Positions 12,569 to 18,481 of a DNA stretch of 21,562 nt are shown in pieces (position 1 is the stretch's first letter; the number at the start of each line of letters is the position of its first letter). The stretch is from a virus, in IMG/VR virus record IMGVR_UViG_3300035698_014782, positions 1 through 21,562 of that record; one strand, 5' to 3'. Made by a program: the position numbers and the translations under genes. Under the pieces are notes generated by a model. That model had not been told where the DNA came from and made no database searches. It worked only from the letters and a program-made list of their open reading frames with translations.

Positions 12569-12852
12569 AACTCGTAGAAATAGTCCTCCATGTTGTTAGT
12601 TTTCTCACAATGGTCTTGATTAGTCTAGCATTGTGCGGTTTGACTATCTCTGTGTTGTTGGGGATCACAATGTTCTTGACATGGACCGTGCCTGCAGGAG
12701 CGCTGTTCCATTGGGGCATTCTTAGAGGGCTGGTTGTAATATCAATAGGAGTCTCGTTGTGTTGGGCCATTTCGTCTGAAAGCAAGGAATGGGTGGACGA
12801 ATCACTTGAGACATTAAAAAACGGACCAATTCAATTTTCAAAGGGAGAATAA
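12562..12852 (+). CDS. Small membrane protein, 96 aa
   Basis: Start at ATG 12562, overlapping the upstream stop; GAGGTGG is 7 nt before it. Two or three hydrophobic segments occur at about residues 5-38 (possibly two helices) and 48-70, then a hydrophilic acidic tail (SSESKEWVDESLETLKNGPI). Expected in the host inner membrane with the tail in the cytoplasm. No family recognised. Coupled to the nucleotidyltransferase-like gene, though a shared function is not implied. Confidence 0.7.
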   Translation: MLKLVEIVLHVVSFLTMVLISLALCGLTISVLLGITMFLTWTVPAGALFHWGILRGLVVISIGVSLCWAISSESKEWVDESLETLKNGPIQFSKGE

Positions 12853-12854
12853 CA

Positions 12855-13022
12855 ATGGCTACAGCAGAACAATACGCAAACTGGTGCATGGGACTAATTC
12901 GAGGAGACGATCACATTGTTGATGATATATATTCAGCAATGTACGATGATGGTTTTATGGACGATGATCAAGAATGGACTATCGTCGATGCCGATGCCGA
13001 TGATGATGATGATGACAGCTAA
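12855..13022 (+). CDS. Very acidic small protein with poly-Asp tail, 55 aa
   Basis: The ATG at 12855 is preceded by GGGAG at 12843-12847, which lies in the last codons of the preceding gene. The product begins MATAEQYANWCMGLIRGDDH and ends in ADADDDDDDS, encoded by a run of GAT triplets (about 12996-13016). About one third of residues are Asp or Glu. Such charge is known from DNA-mimic and inhibitor proteins but also from many neutral small phage proteins, so no role is claimed. A stem-loop follows 5 nt after the stop. Confidence 0.66.
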   Translation: MATAEQYANWCMGLIRGDDHIVDDIYSAMYDDGFMDDDQEWTIVDADADDDDDDS

Positions 13023-13027
13023 GTTAA

Positions 13028-13059
13028 AATGTGGAGTGTCATAAAAAGCACTCCACATT
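13028..13059 (+). terminator. Stem-loop after the acidic gene, probable terminator
   Basis: Perfect 11-bp inverted repeat (13028-13038 with 13049-13059) with a 10-nt A-rich loop, 5 nt after the stop codon. The expected T tract is missing downstream. The position suggests transcript ending or 3' protection for the run that begins near 9698. Confidence 0.6.
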
Positions 13060-13069
13060 ACTGTTGGTT

Positions 13070-13147
13070 ATGTATACGGACGAAGAGCCCAAGTTTGACT
13101 ACAAGGAGCAAGGACTTCCTGTTGCAGATCGCACAGATCTGAAGTAA
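13070..13147 (+). CDS. Possible 25-aa peptide upstream of DNA ligase
   Basis: Frame beginning MYTDEEPKFDYKEQGLPVAD and ending RTDLK. The composition is like a real hydrophilic phage peptide, but there is no ribosome binding site before the ATG, and the start lies 10 nt after a stem-loop. It fills the space between that stem-loop and the ligase promoter-like site. Low confidence. Confidence 0.33.
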   Translation: MYTDEEPKFDYKEQGLPVADRTDLK

Positions 13148-13157
13148 AGTCAGAGAA

Positions 13158-13163
13158 TATAAT
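13158..13163 (+). promoter_or_regulatory. Isolated TATAAT upstream of DNA ligase
   Basis: A perfect -10 hexamer 22 nt before the ligase ATG, in an AT-rich stretch. No -35 is found at 16-18 bp, so it is weak, needs an activator, or is chance. Confidence 0.3.
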
Positions 13164-13185
13164 TATTAGTTAAGGAACAAGGCAT

Positions 13186-14532
13186 ATGCACGATATTATC
13201 AATGCTCTGTGTGAAAACAACAGTGCAAACTACAAGCTCGGCGTTCTGAAGGAACATAAGAGCAACGAACAGCTCAAGCGTGTTTTGATGATGACATACG
13301 ACAAGGTTGCATATCGTTACTACATTACGATGAACCATTGGAACAAACCTGAGACATCTCCGTTTGTTTCCAACTCAATCCCAACATTGTCTTTAGACGA
13401 TGCTCTCGACTTTCTGGAGACTAAGCTGTCCACAAGAGAGGTTACAGGCAACGCTGCGATTGAACAGATGGATGTGGTTTTTAGGTCTCTCTCTGATGAA
13501 GATCGCAGTGTAATGACGAAGGTGTTGAACCGCGATCTTCGGATTAATTGTGGACGAACACAGATTAATAAGGTGTTTCCGAGCCTGATTAATAGGCCCG
13601 TTTACATGCGCTGCGGAATCTACAACAAAGACACTGCAAAGAAGATTAATGTTGTAGGGGCCATTGTTCAGCTCAAAGCGGACGGCACGTATCGCGAGTT
13701 CGTGTGTGATGCAAGTGGCACGTCATCAAGCTCGCGATCGGGTGAAGAATATGAATATCCTGTGCACTTTGATCTAATGAAGGATTATCCAAACGGACAC
13801 TATTTTGGAGAATTGACAGTGATCAACGAAGACGGCACTGTGATGAATCGCGCTGAGGGCAATGGTCTTATCAACAGCAGTGCACCTCCTCATAGTCAAA
13901 TCGTGTTCGACGTTTGGGATTACGTCACTCCCGAAGAGTATGCGACAGCTACGAAGAAAGAGAAGTGCAAGACACCATACGCCACACGATTGGCAGAGTT
14001 GCGCAAAATTCTTATTGACAATACATCTCCACAAATCAGACTGATCGAAACGCATGTTGTAAACACCATGAGCGAAGCTCTTGGACACTGTATGAAATGG
14101 ATGAACGATGGACTTGAGGGTGCAATTCTAAAGGACTCGAACTCTGTGTTCCGTGACGGCACCAACCCACAACAATTGAAGTTGAAGCTGGTCATTGATC
14201 TTGATTTGAGGATTGTAGGATTCCAAGAAGGCACTGTTGGAACGTCACGCGAAAAAACATTCGGTGCAATTGTGTTTGAGTCTGACGATGGCAAGATTAA
14301 AGGTCGAACATCAGGGTTCACAGATGCACTATTGAAAGATTTCAATTCCCGTCGTGCAGAAATGATCGGCAAGATTATTACAGTCCAATGCAATGATATT
14401 ACAAAGGGACGAGACAACGATTTTTACGCTCTCTCCCACCCACGGTTTATTGAGGTTCGTGATGATAGAACAGATACAGACACGCTCCAACGTGCTCTCG
14501 AGACCAAGAGAATGGCAATGGATCTGTCTTGA
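13186..14532 (+). CDS. ATP-dependent DNA ligase (T4 gp30 type)
   Basis: A 448-residue enzyme that seals nicks in duplex DNA using ATP. Motif I is KADGTY with the AMP-accepting Lys at residue 164 (T4 K159). Motif III lies in GHYFGELTV (E209), motif IV in GLEGAILKD (E311), and motif V is LKLKLV (K332, K334). An OB-fold domain follows (LRIVGFQEGTVGT; GKIITVQCNDIT; SHPRFIEVR). The helical N-terminal domain of about 130 residues is typical of the T4 group; total length is a little under the 487 of T4. AAGGAAC and AAGG precede the ATG. It would serve replication and recombination, and is the only ligase here with an obvious DNA role. Confidence 0.92.
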   Translation: MHDIINALCENNSANYKLGVLKEHKSNEQLKRVLMMTYDKVAYRYYITMNHWNKPETSPFVSNSIPTLSLDDALDFLETKLSTREVTGNAAIEQMDVVFRSLSDEDRSVMTKVLNRDLRINCGRTQINKVFPSLINRPVYMRCGIYNKDTAKKINVVGAIVQLKADGTYREFVCDASGTSSSSRSGEEYEYPVHFDLMKDYPNGHYFGELTVINEDGTVMNRAEGNGLINSSAPPHSQIVFDVWDYVTPEEYATATKKEKCKTPYATRLAELRKILIDNTSPQIRLIETHVVNTMSEALGHCMKWMNDGLEGAILKDSNSVFRDGTNPQQLKLKLVIDLDLRIVGFQEGTVGTSREKTFGAIVFESDDGKIKGRTSGFTDALLKDFNSRRAEMIGKIITVQCNDITKGRDNDFYALSHPRFIEVRDDRTDTDTLQRALETKRMAMDLS

Positions 14533-14540
14533 AAATGTCG

Positions 14541-14569
14541 TTGATTTACATCTTTAACTGGCGTAAGAT
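14541..14569 (+). promoter_or_regulatory. Promoter candidate abutting the next start codon
   Basis: TTGATT (14541-14546), 17-bp spacer, TAAGAT (14564-14569). The predicted transcription start (about 14576) coincides with the A of the next ATG, so the message would be leaderless. Confidence 0.45.
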
Positions 14570-14575
14570 GTAAGC

Positions 14576-14758
14576 ATGGAACAATACTTCTTGCTGTTAT
14601 CCCTTGCTGTTTTAATCGTGATCTTCGTCAGGGGGACATTTATCGTGTTCAGTCAAAACTTCTTGATGGCAACAATGTTGCTCTTCGTGCTCCCCCCATT
14701 ACTTTTTGTTTGGATCGTGTATGTGGGCATTTTCATGAGAACTCAAGATCCAACATAG
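14576..14758 (+). CDS. Small membrane protein, two helices, 60 aa
   Basis: Two hydrophobic segments, about residues 4-25 (YFLLLSLAVLIVIFV) and 30-53 (LMATMLLFVLPPLLFVWIVY), then a short polar tail MRTQDPT. No ribosome binding site precedes the ATG and the promoter-like site upstream would start transcription at or near it. Sequence coding for the last twelve residues is duplicated at 15065-15099. Function unknown; inner-membrane location expected. Confidence 0.6.
   Translation: MEQYFLLLSLAVLIVIFVRGTFIVFSQNFLMATMLLFVLPPLLFVWIVYVGIFMRTQDPT
14721..14755 (+). repeat. 35-bp direct repeat, copies at 14721 and 15065
   Basis: Positions 14721-14755 and 15065-15099 match over 35 bp with one C/T difference. 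The first copy is the 3' end of the small membrane-protein gene; the second lies in another reading frame near the start of the 15036 gene. It records a local duplication or recombination event. Confidence 0.85.
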
Positions 14759-14787
14759 TAACAACATAAAGGACGAATAAAATGAAC
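14759..14787 (+). repeat. 29-bp direct repeat carrying a translation start, copies at 14759 and 16647
   Basis: Positions 14759-14787 and 16647-16675 are identical. Each contains the ribosome binding site AAAGGACGA, the spacer and the first codons ATGAAC of two unrelated genes. It may be a shared initiation cassette spread by recombination, or the relic of a larger duplication. Confidence 0.85.
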
Positions 14788-14913
14788 GATTTAGTATATT
14801 ACATTGTCGGAAACGTGGTTTTGTTTGGATCAGCGTATGCATTTGGCACTGGTCTGCAACGTTGGTACGACAAATATGCAGAGTCATGGATGGAGCGTGA
14901 CGAGAAAAATTGA
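14782..14913 (+). CDS. Small protein with one transmembrane helix, 43 aa
   Basis: Starts within the 29-bp repeated initiation sequence, AAAGGACGA 7-8 nt before the ATG. A hydrophobic stretch at residues 4-24 (LVYYIVGNVVLFGSAYAFGT) is followed by a charged tail (QRWYDKYAESWMERDEKN). Probably a single-pass inner-membrane protein. No family recognised. Confidence 0.62.
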   Translation: MNDLVYYIVGNVVLFGSAYAFGTGLQRWYDKYAESWMERDEKN

Positions 14914-14951
14914 TCGTGTGGCGGACCTATCCGAGAACAGGCCACAGCAGA

Positions 14952-14978
14952 CCACTTGTACAAAAAATGTACAAGTGG
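14952..14978 (+). terminator. Stem-loop, probable terminator
   Basis: Perfect 11-bp inverted repeat (14952-14962 with 14968-14978) with a loop of five A. It lies 39 nt after the previous stop. A run of five T occurs 12 nt downstream rather than at once. GGCCAC at about 14940 could compete for the descending arm, hinting at alternative structures. Confidence 0.5.
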
Positions 14979-15035
14979 CCACCAAAATCGTTTTTGAGTG
15001 TGTGGCGTACCCATTAAAGTAGGAGATTGTGAACA

Positions 15036-15263
15036 ATGACAAAAGATCTACCAACACTACCACGATGTGGGCATTTTCATGAGAATTCAAGATCCAACAA
15101 CGACGTGCAAAATACGCCACCAGAAGCATATCTTGAGGGAATAAAGGCTTTGGGTCGAGTGATAAACGATTATCGTGATTGTCTGGCATTTAAAGGCTAT
15201 ATTCTACACGGCAGCGTCGAAAGTTCTGATCTGTACGCGAAGAAAGAGATCTTCGTACTGTGA
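15036..15263 (+). CDS. Phage protein of mixed origin, 75 aa
   Basis: The N-terminal third (residues about 9-22, RCGHFHENSRSNND) is coded by the duplicated 35-bp sequence read in a different frame from its source gene. The rest (AYLEGIKALGRVINDYRDCL) looks like an ordinary helical phage protein. The ATG at 15036 is 12 nt from AGGAG. A GTG at 15030 in another frame is closer but leads to a stop after 17 codons, so the natural start may have been rearranged. Function unknown; a palindrome begins directly after the stop. Confidence 0.5.
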   Translation: MTKDLPTLPRCGHFHENSRSNNDVQNTPPEAYLEGIKALGRVINDYRDCLAFKGYILHGSVESSDLYAKKEIFVL

Positions 15264-15280
15264 AAGTCAACTGTTGACTT
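15264..15280 (+). repeat. 17-bp palindrome, operator-like
   Basis: AAGTCAAC-T-GTTGACTT: 8-bp arms around one central base, directly after a stop codon and about 105 bp before the HAD gene. It could be a binding site for a dimeric regulator. The following 105 bp hold no convincing gene. Confidence 0.4.
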
Positions 15281-15385
15281 GGACGATCGAACCTTCATTG
15301 TGCGTTGAGAGCATGAAAGAATCACAGCTGGAACGCGGTCAAGAAACTACAAACACGTCCACAATTTTTAACAATGAGGTAAATT

Positions 15386-15850
15386 ATGAGACAACTATTT
15401 TTAGACTGCGATGGCGTTCTTGCTGATTTTGACAAGCAGTTTGTATTGCTTGCAGGGACAACAGGTCAAACATACGAAGACGAACACGGTTCTGGAACTT
15501 TTTGGAATCTGATACAAAATTCCAAAAAGTTCTTTGAGGACATGCCTCTTATGTCCGACGCTCTTGAGCTGTATGCTGCTGTAAAACATCATCGCCCTAT
15601 CATACTCACAGGATGTCCACGCGGGACCTGGTCTGTTCAGCAGAAGCTGATCTGGCGTGACAAACACTTCAAGGGCGTTCCAATGGTCACGTGCTTGTCT
15701 AGGGATAAGGTAGATTACTGTCAGCCAGGAGACGTCCTCGTCGATGATTTCTTGAAGCACAGCCAGAAGTGGATTGATGGCGGAGGAGTGTTTGTTCACC
15801 ACACCAATACACCTTCGACATTGCAACAATTGAGCCAAATTGACCTTTGA
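15386..15850 (+). CDS. HAD-family 5'(3')-deoxyribonucleotidase-like phosphatase, 154 aa
   Basis: Begins RQLFLDCDGVLADFD: the nucleophile D7 and acid/base D9 in the DxDGVLAD motif. Motif II is PIILTGCPRG, with a Thr after a hydrophobic strand. Motif IV is GDVLVDDFLKH, with the metal-binding Asp pair. The size and the DGVLAD form fit the NT5C-type nucleotidases, which remove the 5' phosphate from nucleoside monophosphates and trim nucleotide pools. GAGG lies 7-8 nt before the ATG. In phages such enzymes are usually soluble. It ends about 40 bp before the next promoter. Confidence 0.86.
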   Translation: MRQLFLDCDGVLADFDKQFVLLAGTTGQTYEDEHGSGTFWNLIQNSKKFFEDMPLMSDALELYAAVKHHRPIILTGCPRGTWSVQQKLIWRDKHFKGVPMVTCLSRDKVDYCQPGDVLVDDFLKHSQKWIDGGGVFVHHTNTPSTLQQLSQIDL

Positions 15851-15886
15851 CATGGTAGGAGAACAAAAAATACTGATTGACACTCC

Positions 15887-15916
15887 TTGACAGATATGCT
15901 ACGTTTAATGTATAAG
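15887..15916 (+). promoter_or_regulatory. Sigma-70-type promoter with doubled -35
   Basis: TTGACA (15887-15892), 18-bp spacer, TATAAG (15911-15916). A second TTGACA lies exactly 10 bp upstream (15877-15882), one helical turn away. Predicted start near 15923; the hairpin at 15937 then lies in the leader. Confidence 0.68.
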
Positions 15917-15936
15917 GAAGGGGAATCACTATGTAA

Positions 15937-15969
15937 ACCTTCTACAGAAACGATTTCTTTGTAGAAGGT
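15937..15969 (+). promoter_or_regulatory. Long leader stem-loop
   Basis: A 10-bp outer stem (15937-15946 with 15960-15969) continues as a 4-bp GAAA/TTTC stem closed by CGA, with a 2-nt bulge. It starts about 14 nt after the predicted transcription start. No T tract follows. It leaves a leader of about 165 nt before the next solid gene, in which only tiny frames (for example MIDEVFYLKSMGYTVEW at about 16001) are seen. Leader regulation or mRNA protection is likely. Confidence 0.5.
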
Positions 15970-16087
15970 AGGCATTATGAGCGGTTCAGTGGAAACAGTA
16001 TGATAGATGAAGTGTTTTACTTGAAGAGTATGGGTTATACAGTCGAGTGGTGAAAAACTTCTTTGTGAAACAGGTTTAGGAAAAACT

Positions 16088-16342
16088 ATGAAAATGGCTG
16101 AAAACGATTTCAACCAACTCAAAGAGATTATTATTGAAAATGATAATATCCACGGTCTAAAAACATCAGATTGGGTTGAACAAGCTAAAATTAATGGCTG
16201 GTCTGATAAACGTATGCGGTGGGATATGGTTTGGAGTGTAGGCCGTGAAAAGCGGCAAACTTGGTTCGACAAAGTTTACCAGTATCTTGATGACGATCAC
16301 ATTGATACCGCGCTTCGTAAAATTGTACAGCAAATGACTTGA
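16088..16342 (+). CDS. Small phage protein, 84 aa
   Basis: AGGAA lies 8 nt before the ATG at 16088; an in-frame ATG at 16094 is an alternative. The product is helical and charged, with Trp-rich turns (SDWVEQAKINGWSDKRMRWD, then WSVGREKRQTWFDKVYQYL). The pattern resembles a small helical domain, but I cannot assign a family. First solid gene after the promoter at 15887. Confidence 0.66.
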   Translation: MKMAENDFNQLKEIIIENDNIHGLKTSDWVEQAKINGWSDKRMRWDMVWSVGREKRQTWFDKVYQYLDDDHIDTALRKIVQQMT

Positions 16343-16375
16343 CACTATATGTTAAACGAGTTGAAAAGTTGATGA

Positions 16376-16384
16376 TGTTATGAT
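16376..16384 (+). promoter_or_regulatory. Weak extended -10 candidate
   Basis: TGTTATGAT fits TG-n-TATGAT, with no -35 at the usual distance. A TTGACA at 16339 is too far (34 bp). It lies 50 nt before the next ATG. Confidence 0.28.
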
Positions 16385-16434
16385 TCGTCCAGCAAACAAT
16401 TTTTTCAATATCAGTGAGCGTGAAGGATTGAAAA

Positions 16435-16608
16435 ATGAGTAAATTATCCTATCCTGCAAATAAACCATATGTTGCTGGATATTATGGCGTTCTATACAAC
16501 AACCCTGAAAAAGACGGCCAGGAATATCCAAATGTTTGTGGTGGAACACACATCATTTCGTGTGGCATATTCCTGGCACGGACCAACATGTCACTGTGTT
16601 TTTCCTGA
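16435..16608 (+). CDS. Small phage protein, 57 aa, possibly shortened
   Basis: AAGGA is 8 nt before the ATG at 16435. The N-terminal 40 residues (KPYVAGYYGVLYNNPEKDGQ; NVCGGTHIIS) look like an ordered domain. The last 17 (CGIFLARTNMSLCFS) are Cys-rich and less convincing. A second frame stays open across 16550-16657 (VAYSWHGPTCHCVFPETCH) and could be the original continuation after a frameshift near 16560. Function unknown. Confidence 0.5.
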   Translation: MSKLSYPANKPYVAGYYGVLYNNPEKDGQEYPNVCGGTHIISCGIFLARTNMSLCFS

Positions 16609-16669
16609 AACATGCCACAGATATTACACTACAAGTGTGCAATTATTAACAACATAAAGGACGAATAAA

Positions 16670-17149
16670 ATGAACAAATTGACATGGGCACGTGATGAAT
16701 TGCGACGTGCGGGATATAGCACAGACGATCCTGAAGACGGTCCAGACAAGTGGATCGCCGAGAATGTAATTCAACTGCTCCAAGTATTTTCGGAACAGGG
16801 ACACAGTGGCTCTTCAGCACCGTTTGCAATTAGAATTTTTGAGCAGCTTGCATCATGGAAACCGCTTACACCGCTTACAGGCAATGATGAAGAGTGGCAA
16901 CATTTCGACAATGAAAGTATCAGCCAAAATATTCGCGATTCGTCAGTGTTCAAAAACATTGACGGTGTTGCATATTGGACTGAAGGTAAAGTGTTCTGGG
17001 AATGGTTTTCTTATGAAGGTGGTGAGCCCTACAAATCGTATTTTACAAATTCGGAGAGTAGTGTGGACGTTGCATTTCCGTGGTCGAGACCTGACTCCCC
17101 CCAGTACGTTTTCAAACCAAATAGCACTTACCCAAACGAAGAGCGCTAA
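16670..17149 (+). CDS. Conserved phage protein, 159 aa
   Basis: Uses the 29-bp repeated initiation sequence (AAAGGACGA, ATG at 16670). The N-terminus is a helical domain (WARDELRRAGYSTDDPEDGP; IAENVIQLLQVFSEQGHSG). Then SSAPFAIRIFEQLASWKPLTPLTGNDEEW, NIRDSSVFKN and TEGKVFWEW match a hypothetical protein family I have seen in many tailed phages and prophages. No catalytic motif identified. The C-terminal part includes PWSRPDSPQYVF and is more polar. Function unknown. Confidence 0.78.
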   Translation: MNKLTWARDELRRAGYSTDDPEDGPDKWIAENVIQLLQVFSEQGHSGSSAPFAIRIFEQLASWKPLTPLTGNDEEWQHFDNESISQNIRDSSVFKNIDGVAYWTEGKVFWEWFSYEGGEPYKSYFTNSESSVDVAFPWSRPDSPQYVFKPNSTYPNEER

Positions 17150-17168
17150 TTAGAAAGAACAAAAGAAA

Positions 17169-17297
17169 ATGGTGATACTTGCCTTACTTGGCGCTATTAT
17201 GGTTGGTTGTATTGTTGGATATGGAGTAATGACTCTTTCCTACAATCTCATGCTAAAGAACAAAAATGGAAAAGGAACAAAAAACGATGATAATTAA
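17169..17297 (+). CDS. Small single-pass membrane protein, 42 aa
   Basis: Residues 2-29 form one hydrophobic helix (ILALLGAIMVGCIVGYGVMT), followed by a basic and polar tail (KNKNGKGTKNDDN). The ribosome binding site is weak (AGAAAGAAC). Its last codons overlap the start of the SPFH gene, so the two are likely translated together and may act at the same membrane. No family recognised. Confidence 0.6.
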   Translation: MVILALLGAIMVGCIVGYGVMTLSYNLMLKNKNGKGTKNDDN

Positions 17298-18135
17298 AAT
17301 TGTCAGTGCAGTGTTTGCAGGGATTCTAGCTCTTACAGTCGTAGGTGGAAGTTGGTACACGGTCGATCAAGGTGAACTAGGTGTCCAGCTCCGCAACGGT
17401 GCTTTGGTTGGTGTGGCTGAGCCAGGGCTTGGTTTCAAAGTGCCCGTGATCGACAAAGTTGTTGACATTGACCTTCGCAGCCAAGTCAAAATCTACGAAA
17501 ATGTTTTGACGTATAGCCGCGATCAGCAGACAGCAAGTCTTACTGTTAGCGTAAACTTTCGAGTGCCACCTGGCGAGGTCGTTAGCGTCTATCAAGATTA
17601 TGGAAGTGTGGAACGTCTTGCTGATAGACTACTCGATCGTCAAGTCATGGACGAAACTAAGAATGTTTTTGGTCGGTTTAATGCAGTGACTGCTATTCAA
17701 GAGCGGAGCAGACTTGTAGTGGAGATTCAACAGGCAATTCAAGAAAGTGTCGATGGCCCAATCACAATTGAGAGCGTACAAGTCGAAAACATTGATTTTG
17801 ATGATAGCTATGAAAGAGCGATTGCTGCACGGATGGAAGCAGAGGTAGAAGTTCAAAGGATTGGCCAGAATGCAGAGCGCGAAAAGGTGCAGGCGCAAAT
17901 TAAAGTGATTCAAGCAGAGGCAGATGCAGCATCCCGTGTGGCACAAGCGACCGCAGAAGCACAGGCAATCACTCTTCTTGGCAATGCTGAGGCAGAGGCG
18001 ATCAAAGCAAGGGGCAACGCACTTCGCGATAACCCAAATCTTGTCAGTCTTGTTCAAGCAGAGCGCTGGGACGGCAAGCTACCAACGACAATGTTGCCCG
18101 ATATTACAGTACCATTCATGAACATGAGTAACTGA
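17287..18135 (+). CDS. SPFH/band-7 (prohibitin/stomatin-like) membrane protein, 282 aa
   Basis: A short N-terminus is followed by a transmembrane helix (IVSAVFAGILALTVVGGSWY), then the SPFH domain. Its landmarks are VDQGELGVQLRNG, EPGLGFKVPVIDKVVDIDLR, a beta-rich QTASLTVSVNFRV and VQVENIDFDDSYERAI. A long Ala/Glu/Gln coiled coil (residues about 180-245) and a short C-terminal segment follow. Family members form large membrane rings and in bacteria (HflK/HflC) hold the FtsH protease. A phage copy could remodel host membrane or protease activity; that is inference. ATG 17287 was chosen because AAGGAAC lies 9 nt upstream; ATG 17266 would add seven residues. Flanked by two tiny membrane proteins. 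Confidence 0.87.
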   Translation: MIIKIVSAVFAGILALTVVGGSWYTVDQGELGVQLRNGALVGVAEPGLGFKVPVIDKVVDIDLRSQVKIYENVLTYSRDQQTASLTVSVNFRVPPGEVVSVYQDYGSVERLADRLLDRQVMDETKNVFGRFNAVTAIQERSRLVVEIQQAIQESVDGPITIESVQVENIDFDDSYERAIAARMEAEVEVQRIGQNAEREKVQAQIKVIQAEADAASRVAQATAEAQAITLLGNAEAEAIKARGNALRDNPNLVSLVQAERWDGKLPTTMLPDITVPFMNMSN

Positions 18136-18137
18136 TC

Positions 18138-18281
18138 TTGAACCTTGGCATTGCAATGATTGTCGCGTATATTCCACTCTTCTATTGGATGATACACGAG
18201 GCTGTTAGGCAGAAAAAAGATTTGAAAAAGATTCGACGACAACCTCGTGTTGAGGTGATCACCTCGACATATTATTCCTGA
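18138..18281 (+). CDS. Small membrane protein, up to 47 aa
   Basis: The frame begins 2 nt after the SPFH stop at TTG 18138, or at ATG 18156. One hydrophobic helix (GIAMIVAYIPLFYWMIHEAV) is followed by a strongly basic stretch (RQKKDLKKIRRQPR), so the tail should face the cytoplasm. No clear ribosome binding site; translation is probably coupled to the SPFH gene. Function unknown, but the position suggests an accessory to the SPFH protein. Confidence 0.52.
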   Translation: MNLGIAMIVAYIPLFYWMIHEAVRQKKDLKKIRRQPRVEVITSTYYS

Positions 18282-18286
18282 CGGAG

Positions 18287-18472
18287 ATGCTAATTTGTGC
18301 TGTACAAACAACACAAAGAATATTACGATGCAATCTGATCGGCACGTTCTCTTATCTGGAAGATTTCACAACTGAAACATCTTGTGAAATCTTCCAGACT
18401 GGCATCGACGATGTCGTTGTATTTGATTCTGTTGGACAGACTGCTTTTCGAACAAAAAAGACCACACAATAG
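18287..18472 (+). CDS. Small phage protein, 61 aa, with a coding stem-loop
   Basis: Frame from ATG 18287 with residues such as NLIGTFSYLEDFTTETSCEI and IDDVVVFDSVGQTAFRTKK, which look like a genuine small beta-rich protein. GGAG (18283-18286) directly abuts the ATG, too close for normal use, so the true start is unclear. Codons 23-37 form a 17-bp perfect inverted repeat. It ends 9 nt before the RNA ligase start, whose ribosome binding site overlaps its end. Confidence 0.5.
   Translation: MLICAVQTTQRILRCNLIGTFSYLEDFTTETSCEIFQTGIDDVVVFDSVGQTAFRTKKTTQ
18355..18398 (+). promoter_or_regulatory. 17-bp perfect stem-loop upstream of RNA ligase
   Basis: Positions 18355-18371 and 18382-18398 are perfect inverted complements with a 10-nt loop; no T tract follows. 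It ends 84 nt before the ligase ATG and lies within the reading frame above. It may control or protect the ligase message. Confidence 0.6.
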
Positions 18473-18481
18473 AGGTGCAAA

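Noticed and set aside
15264-15302. Promoter from the TTGACT in the 15264 palindrome
   Set aside because: No -10 hexamer at 16-18 bp.
15314-15427. Frame from ATG 15314 running into the HAD gene
   Set aside because: It overlaps the clear HAD start in another frame and shows no recognisable protein features.
16339-16367. TTGACA at 16339 as a promoter for the 16435 gene
   Set aside because: The hexamer at 17 bp is TGAAAA, a poor -10; only the weak extended -10 at 16376 was listed.
16469-16657. Second frame over the 16435 gene as an independent gene
   Set aside because: No ribosome binding site before its ATG. Only its 3' part looks protein-like, so it is noted as a possible frameshifted continuation.
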